A stretch of DNA of 17,412 nt. Source: AV2 sp035637175. Its GTDB lineage: Bacteria > Verrucomicrobiota > Verrucomicrobiia > Limisphaerales > AV2. Location of the stretch: assembly GCA_035637175.1 (NCBI GenBank), contig DASPXS010000283.1, forward strand, positions 1 to 17,412, read 5' to 3'. A program made the position numbers and the translations under genes. Under the pieces are notes generated by a model. The model made no database searches. It worked only from the letters and a program-made list of their open reading frames with translations, and was not told the DNA's origin. Below are positions 13,489 to 17,412 of this stretch, in pieces; within the stretch, counting starts at the first letter, position 1; each line of letters opens with the position of its first letter.

Positions 13489-14672
13489 TTCTTGACGAAC
13501 AGCGCCAGCGAAGCCGTATAGCCGTGCAGAAAATTGCGGTCGCCGACCGGCCCGATTTCGCCGTTGCAGAAAAAGCCGGCCAAACCCAGCGGCCCCAATT
13601 CCCGTTGAATCAACCCCGCATCGTGGTTCGGCAGACCGAAGAGGCGGTGCCCGCGCCCGTTGCAACTGCACAGGCATCCGCCATAAATCCTGGAGTCGCC
13701 CAGCTTTTCTTTCGCGCGTGACAGCAAGGCCATCAGGTCTTCCGTAGCCGCCGTGGCGTCCCGACGCTGGAATTGAATCGTCTGACCCCGGCGCGGCAAG
13801 GCGCCGACCGCGATGACACCCGAGCGCGGGTCCGCGCCGAGCAGGTTGCGGACCAGAAAATCGCCACGGTGAAAATGCTCGAGATACTCGTTGATCACGA
13901 GGCCCACGAACAAATTGCCCTGCGCATTCTTTTTTTCGGCGGCCGGCAGTTGATTGAAGGTTTCAAGGAGGACCTGGTATGCGGGGCGATTTCCAATCTC
14001 GTGAATGAGGTTGCGTTCGACTTTGGTAATGGTCCAGGTGTCTCCGATGGGAGTGCAGCCTTGGGAAATCACGCCTTCCAGCCTGAGGTCGCCCCCGAAG
14101 GAGACCGCCACACCGCCTCCCTCGAACACCTCGCCGTTCAGATAAACCTGCGTTGTCTGCTCCTGATGATCGCCACTGGCCAGTCCGCCCAAAACGGGCA
14201 ACGGTGCATACGCTTCATTCCAGCCACCCAACCAACTCTCCGGGTCCAGATGAAACGGATCGGCCAAGACCAGCCAGCCGTTGGTCTGGTCCGGGCTGAT
14301 GCCCGTTTCCAGATGCCAGTAAGCGGGGCCGTTGGCTTCCTCGACCTGTTCCTGGGTAAAATGAACCGCCTGCAATTCGGCGCCCGGCAGGCTGAACAAG
14401 CCCAGCGCCAGGCCGGCAGAATCTTCGATTTCCCGCTCGCCCACAATGACGCTGGCGCTCGAACAGCCGACGAGCAAGGGTATTTGGCCGTGCACACGGA
14501 GAATCTCCAGCACCTGACCGGCGTGAGGGAATAATCCCGGAGTCATAAAGACCATCCCGATCGAGACGCGCGGCGCCCGAAGCCGGCCGCGCAACTGTTC
14601 GGCCCAGGATTGAAGGCCTGCTTCCTCAAATCCTCCATTCCAATGACCCGTGGAGGCGAACTCGTCCTGCAT
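13485..14672 (-). CDS. FIST-domain protein (FIST_N plus FIST_C), putative small-ligand sensor
   Basis: About 395 residues. The N-terminal FIST domain includes SIGMVFMTPGLFPHAGQVLE, the signature GCSSASVIVGEREIED (about 69-84), and LVLADPFHLDPESWL and PVLGGLASGDHQ (about 160-171). The C-terminal FIST_C part has GNLFVGLVINEY, VIAVGALPRRGQTIQF, then GGCLCSCNGRGHRLFG and GLAGFFCNGEIGPVG with FLHGYTASLALF near the end. FIST proteins are predicted to bind small ligands such as amino acids and often accompany chemotaxis or two-component proteins, none of which are visible here. No transmembrane segment or signal peptide is evident, so it is likely cytoplasmic. The cysteine pair in CLCSCNG may bind a metal or be redox-active (inference). 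The gene overlaps trmB by 4 bp and lies 115 bp after the HlyD-type gene. Confidence 0.88.
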   Translation of the reverse strand: MQDEFASTGHWNGGFEEAGLQSWAEQLRGRLRAPRVSIGMVFMTPGLFPHAGQVLEILRVHGQIPLLVGCSSASVIVGEREIEDSAGLALGLFSLPGAELQAVHFTQEQVEEANGPAYWHLETGISPDQTNGWLVLADPFHLDPESWLGGWNEAYAPLPVLGGLASGDHQEQTTQVYLNGEVFEGGGVAVSFGGDLRLEGVISQGCTPIGDTWTITKVERNLIHEIGNRPAYQVLLETFNQLPAAEKKNAQGNLFVGLVINEYLEHFHRGDFLVRNLLGADPRSGVIAVGALPRRGQTIQFQRRDATAATEDLMALLSRAKEKLGDSRIYGGCLCSCNGRGHRLFGLPNHDAGLIQRELGPLGLAGFFCNGEIGPVGDRNFLHGYTASLALFVKK

Positions 14673-14787
14673 AAGAAGAAACTAGCCGGAAGCAAGCCGA
14701 TGGCAATTCAGAATCGACGAGCAGAAACAAACGGATCGACCAGGGAATCGGCCAACCGGCGCGGGACGATCAAGCCACGCCCATTGG

Positions 14788-15918
14788 CTAGCCGGACGGC
14801 TTGAGCATCAAGTCAACCAGTTCGCCGGGATGGACCTCCAATCCGGCCGGCACGCTCAGCAAAATCGGCAGACCGCGGTCCAACGCCGTGCCATACCCGC
14901 GAATGCGCATCGGCGCCGTCACCGGTTCCATCTGGACACCCACCTGCAGGATTCGCGCATTGGCCGACTGCACGTGGGTCCGGCGCGTGTAAACTTTGAC
15001 CGTGTCACCCACCTTCGGTTCGAACGCCAGCGGTTGGCGCATGTAACCGATGATGCGCCGCGCGCTCGGAGCGTCAATGGTCAGGATCGGTTCGCCCGCC
15101 AGGATGGTTTCGCCGGAGCGCCGATAGATGTGGCTGACCACGCCGTCCATCGGGGCTCTCAACGTGATCGGGTTCAGTTGCGCTTCGGTCAGGCGGAGTT
15201 TTTCGTCCTGCACGGCCACCGCCGCCAAAATGGCCGGGCTTGTGGGCTGAGGATTTTCCCAGTTTCCAGGCACCTTCAGTTCACGGAGTTTTTGTTCGAT
15301 TTCAGCCACCACCCTGGCCCGTTCCTCGACCTCCGCGCGCAAGGCGTCGCGATCGCGCAAGGCCACTTCGTAGCCAAAGATGTTGTTGTTGTTCTGGCCG
15401 CCTTGGGGAATGCCGCGGGGAACAATCTGCTCGTCAAACAGCCGGGCGACGCGCTCCAGATCGCTTTCGGCAAACTGCAGTCGCACGCGTGCGGCAGCCA
15501 GATCCACCCGTTGCACCAGCCAGCTCAGCCGGAGTTGCTGATAGTTCACCGCGTCGCGGTGCTGATTGAGCACGGGATCCATTCCCGTCTTCAGCAGCTC
15601 GACTTCCGCCCGGATAATGGCCAGCGAAGCTTCGATGACCTTTGGGTCGGTCGTAATCACCCGGGCCACCGCGTCGCCGGCCTTCACCGGCTGAAATTTG
15701 TCCACGCTCAAATCGGCCAATTGCCCGGGTTGCCGGCTGGCTACATTCTCCTGAATGGCTTCGACTTCGCCGACAAAGGTCGAGGCCCCCAGGTTGCGGT
15801 TCCACAGATACAAAATCAGGACGGCGACACAGCCGAATATGAGCACCGGCATTCCCTGCAGACGAAAGTCCTTCCACCGTTGCGCCGGGGGCGTCGGGAT
15901 CGTGGGTAAGGGATTCAT
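14788..15918 (-). CDS. HlyD-family periplasmic adaptor (membrane fusion protein)
   Basis: A 376-residue protein with a short proline-rich cytoplasmic N-terminus, one transmembrane helix (about 24-39, PVLIFGCVAVLILYLW) and a periplasmic part. A biotinyl/lipoyl-like hairpin is split: first half about 55-90 (SRQPGQLADLSVDKFQPVKA then GDAVARV), second half about 250-282 (ITLRAPMDGVVSHIYRRSGE, TILAGEPILTI). A helical, coiled-coil-like region lies between (92-215 and 235-250), interrupted near 168-184 by a Gly/Asn-rich insertion (IPQGGQNNNNIFGYE). A beta-barrel segment follows (KVGDTVKVYTRR). Such adaptors bridge inner-membrane pumps and outer-membrane channels; no pump or TolC-like gene is visible. 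It starts 2 bp after the DUF4956 stop, which implies cotranslation and a link with the polyphosphate polymerase pair. Family is secure; partner is unknown. Confidence 0.88.
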   Translation of the reverse strand: MNPLPTIPTPPAQRWKDFRLQGMPVLIFGCVAVLILYLWNRNLGASTFVGEVEAIQENVASRQPGQLADLSVDKFQPVKAGDAVARVITTDPKVIEASLAIIRAEVELLKTGMDPVLNQHRDAVNYQQLRLSWLVQRVDLAAARVRLQFAESDLERVARLFDEQIVPRGIPQGGQNNNNIFGYEVALRDRDALRAEVEERARVVAEIEQKLRELKVPGNWENPQPTSPAILAAVAVQDEKLRLTEAQLNPITLRAPMDGVVSHIYRRSGETILAGEPILTIDAPSARRIIGYMRQPLAFEPKVGDTVKVYTRRTHVQSANARILQVGVQMEPVTAPMRIRGYGTALDRGLPILLSVPAGLEVHPGELVDLMLKPSG

Positions 15919-15920
15919 CG

Positions 15921-16610
15921 CTAAATCTCGGATTCGTCTTCGGTCTTGAGTCCCGTCAGTCGTGAGACGCCTTGCAGGGCGCGGAGTTCGCTCAGCAGAT
16001 CCTCCATGCGATCAGGGTCACGCATCAGCAGCCGGTAGGACAGGTCCGTGCCTTCATAACCCTCGTGCGAACGCTGGCTGGCACAAATGGCCTTGCGACT
16101 ATGCCGATGGAGGAGATTGCGCAGGTCGCCCAGATCGGAAAGCGGGCGGGACCAATGAAGATTGATGATCGTGTCGTAACGATGGCGCGTGCCGAAGGAG
16201 GTGAACCAGAGATAAATCATGATCAGAGCCAGCAACAGGCAGCCGAAGACCGCGGTGGCGAATTTCATGGTGCCGGCGGCCATGCCGATGACGATGACGC
16301 ACAGGACGTAGGTCGTGTCCAGCGTGTCGCGCAGGATGTTGCGAAACCGGACGATGGCAAACACGGCCATCAGACCGAAGGCGGTCACGAGGTTGTTGGA
16401 CAACACCATCATGACCATCGCCACGACCATGGGCATGACGACCAGCGAATTCACAAACGACCGCGAATAGGAAAGGCCGGTGTGCGTAAACATGTAAACC
16501 CACGCCACGACGTGGCCGCCGGCAAAGGCCAGCAGCAGTCCGAGAATCATCGCGGGAACGTTGGTGGGAACGGCGGCAAAGTCGCCGCGAAAAAACTCGT
16601 CTAGACTCAT
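15921..16610 (-). CDS. DUF4956 integral membrane protein, partner of VTC-type polyphosphate polymerase
   Basis: A 229-residue membrane protein. Hydrophobic segments lie near 18-42 (NVPAMILGLLLAFAGGHVVA), 52-70, 73-88 and 100-138. Between segments three and four is the motif GLMAVFAIVRFRNILRDTLD (79-98), the family hallmark, followed by TTYVLCVIVIGMAAGTM. The C-terminal 90 residues are soluble, probably cytoplasmic and ferredoxin-like in fold. DUF4956 genes are repeatedly found beside VTC-domain polymerases, which supports a joint role in polyphosphate synthesis or membrane translocation (family association; mechanism unproven). The frame is open to 16967, but ATG 16610 overlaps the polymerase TGA (ATGA), giving a normal length and start (MSLDEFFRGDF). 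It is followed 2 bp later by the HlyD-type gene. Confidence 0.9.
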   Translation of the reverse strand: MSLDEFFRGDFAAVPTNVPAMILGLLLAFAGGHVVAWVYMFTHTGLSYSRSFVNSLVVMPMVVAMVMMVLSNNLVTAFGLMAVFAIVRFRNILRDTLDTTYVLCVIVIGMAAGTMKFATAVFGCLLLALIMIYLWFTSFGTRHRYDTIINLHWSRPLSDLGDLRNLLHRHSRKAICASQRSHEGYEGTDLSYRLLMRDPDRMEDLLSELRALQGVSRLTGLKTEDESEI

Positions 16611-17412
16611 GAGGCCGGTTTGCGGATCAGATCGCCCGCCCGTCCGCTGCCTGTAAATTCTTTGAATTCCTGAAAGTCCGTTTCCCGCTCGTTCACCACG
16701 AACGTCCGATTGACCCGATGCAGGCCCACCCGGTTCACGCCTTCCACATATTTGGCGGCGGCGCACTGCGTCAAACTGAAAACGCGCACCAGTTCCTTGA
16801 ACCAGTCGGGAAAACGGTCGGTAAACTTCAGCTCCAGAATGACCTCTTTGCCGAAGACGATGACCGGGTCGTCCACATGAGTATTCAGGCGGGCCACCGG
16901 TTCCGGTTGGCATTTCACCTCGCGGTCCAGGGTCAGGCGGACGGAATTGTCCCGGGGACTGATCCACGCTTCGCGCAGGTAAGCGACGTGCACCTTGGGT
17001 TTGGCGCAGATCTCCTGCATTCGTTCGCAGAAATTCTGCAAGGCGACCAGTTGCCGCGGGTCCCGCGACACCAAATGCGACGGCTCGGGCAACTGCCCGG
17101 CCAGGAGCCAGTCCACCGCGTCGCGGCGCACCGCCCCGCGCTGCTTGGTAATGATGCTGTTCATTCGCCGCTTAATCTCGAAGAAAATGGGCGCCTCCGC
17201 GCGATTGTCATAAAAACGAAGCCTCAATTTGTGCCGGTTTTTGTCTCCGTTAATCGTGTTCTGGTAAAGGCGCAAGTCATCCGAGTCGAGATAGAGACTG
17301 TGCACCCCATAGGAGAAATTGGGCAGCGTGGCGCCGTATTCATCAATCTCCAGATAGCCGTTGACAAAATCCCGCACTGCCAGCGCGACACCCTCTTTGA
17401 TCACGTACTTCA
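16607..17412 (-). CDS. VTC-domain polyphosphate polymerase, N-terminus beyond window
   Basis: At least 268 residues, with the frame open to the window edge (KYVIKEGVALAVRDFV). The first codons belong to the KY(L/V)I motif that normally lies about 10 residues after the start, so little is missing. VTC tunnel-domain features, numbered from the V (GTG) codon at 17404: SLYLDSDDLRLY (36-47), KLRLRFYD with R61/R63, FFEIKRR with E76/K78, K87, AYLREAW with Y142/R144, VRLTLDRE with R156, ILELKF with E191/K193, and AAAKYVEG with K218. These correspond to the basic residues that line the polyphosphate tunnel and the acidic metal ligand of yeast Vtc4. The expected reaction is transfer of ATP gamma-phosphate onto a growing polyP chain. 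The stop overlaps the DUF4956 start by 4 bp. The last 30 residues are polar and poorly conserved. Confidence 0.92.
   Translation of the reverse strand, partial: KYVIKEGVALAVRDFVNGYLEIDEYGATLPNFSYGVHSLYLDSDDLRLYQNTINGDKNRHKLRLRFYDNRAEAPIFFEIKRRMNSIITKQRGAVRRDAVDWLLAGQLPEPSHLVSRDPRQLVALQNFCERMQEICAKPKVHVAYLREAWISPRDNSVRLTLDREVKCQPEPVARLNTHVDDPVIVFGKEVILELKFTDRFPDWFKELVRVFSLTQCAAAKYVEGVNRVGLHRVNRTFVVNERETDFQEFKEFTGSGRAGDLIRKPAS

Overview
The window looks like a chromosomal segment of a GC-rich member of the Verrucomicrobiota, probably a Pedosphaera/Limisphaera-like lineage. This placement is an inference. It rests on two paralogous prepilin-like proteins with the FTLIELLVVIAI / LLPALARAK leader and an H-x9-DG motif, a VTC-domain polyphosphate polymerase paired with DUF4956, sparse Shine-Dalgarno sites, and several different palindromic repeats in the gaps between genes. 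There is no rRNA or tRNA gene to confirm it.

Layout. (1) 1-1942: the 5' remnant of a RAYT/IS200-like transposase (+) abuts a tandem pair of prepilin-like genes (-). The downstream copy has lost its native 3' end and reads, without a stop, into the antisense strand of the transposase remnant. (2) 1943-2499: a repeat-rich gap. (3) 2500-4437: purC (+) convergent with a XerC/XerD-type tyrosine recombinase (-). (4) 4438-4735: a divergent intergenic region with a 16-bp inverted repeat bracketed by 21-bp direct repeats. (5) 4736-7057: a NusG-like (RfaH/UpxY-type) elongation factor, a WbpP/TviC-type UDP-sugar 4-epimerase and a TPMT-like methyltransferase, all +. (6) 7274-9625: zwf and pgl, the first two steps of the oxidative pentose phosphate pathway. 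(7) 9626-10097: a 472-bp gap with a predicted structured RNA ending in a strong intrinsic terminator, then another repeat. (8) 10098-12204: accA and a type I mannose-6-phosphate isomerase. (9) 12205-12351: a gap with a perfect 22-bp palindrome, then a small YvlD/phage_holin_4_2-like membrane protein. (10) 12802-17412, all on -: VTC polyphosphate polymerase (open at the window edge), DUF4956 membrane protein, HlyD-type adaptor, FIST-domain sensor protein and TrmB.

How the genes fit together. zwf-pgl (glucose-6-phosphate oxidation), manA (fructose-6-phosphate/mannose-6-phosphate) and the WbpP-like epimerase all handle hexose phosphates or nucleotide sugars. The NusG paralogue just ahead of the epimerase resembles the specialised antiterminators at the head of capsule loci, but only one sugar gene follows it. 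The most system-like part is the minus-strand VTC-DUF4956-HlyD block: the first two genes overlap by 4 bp and the third starts 2 bp after the second. It suggests a membrane assembly that makes polyphosphate and may pass it, or something else, through an envelope adaptor. FIST and TrmB also share a 4-bp ATGA overlap. The candidate noncoding RNA at about 9745-9900 and the palindrome at 12222-12243 are the best unexplained non-coding signals.
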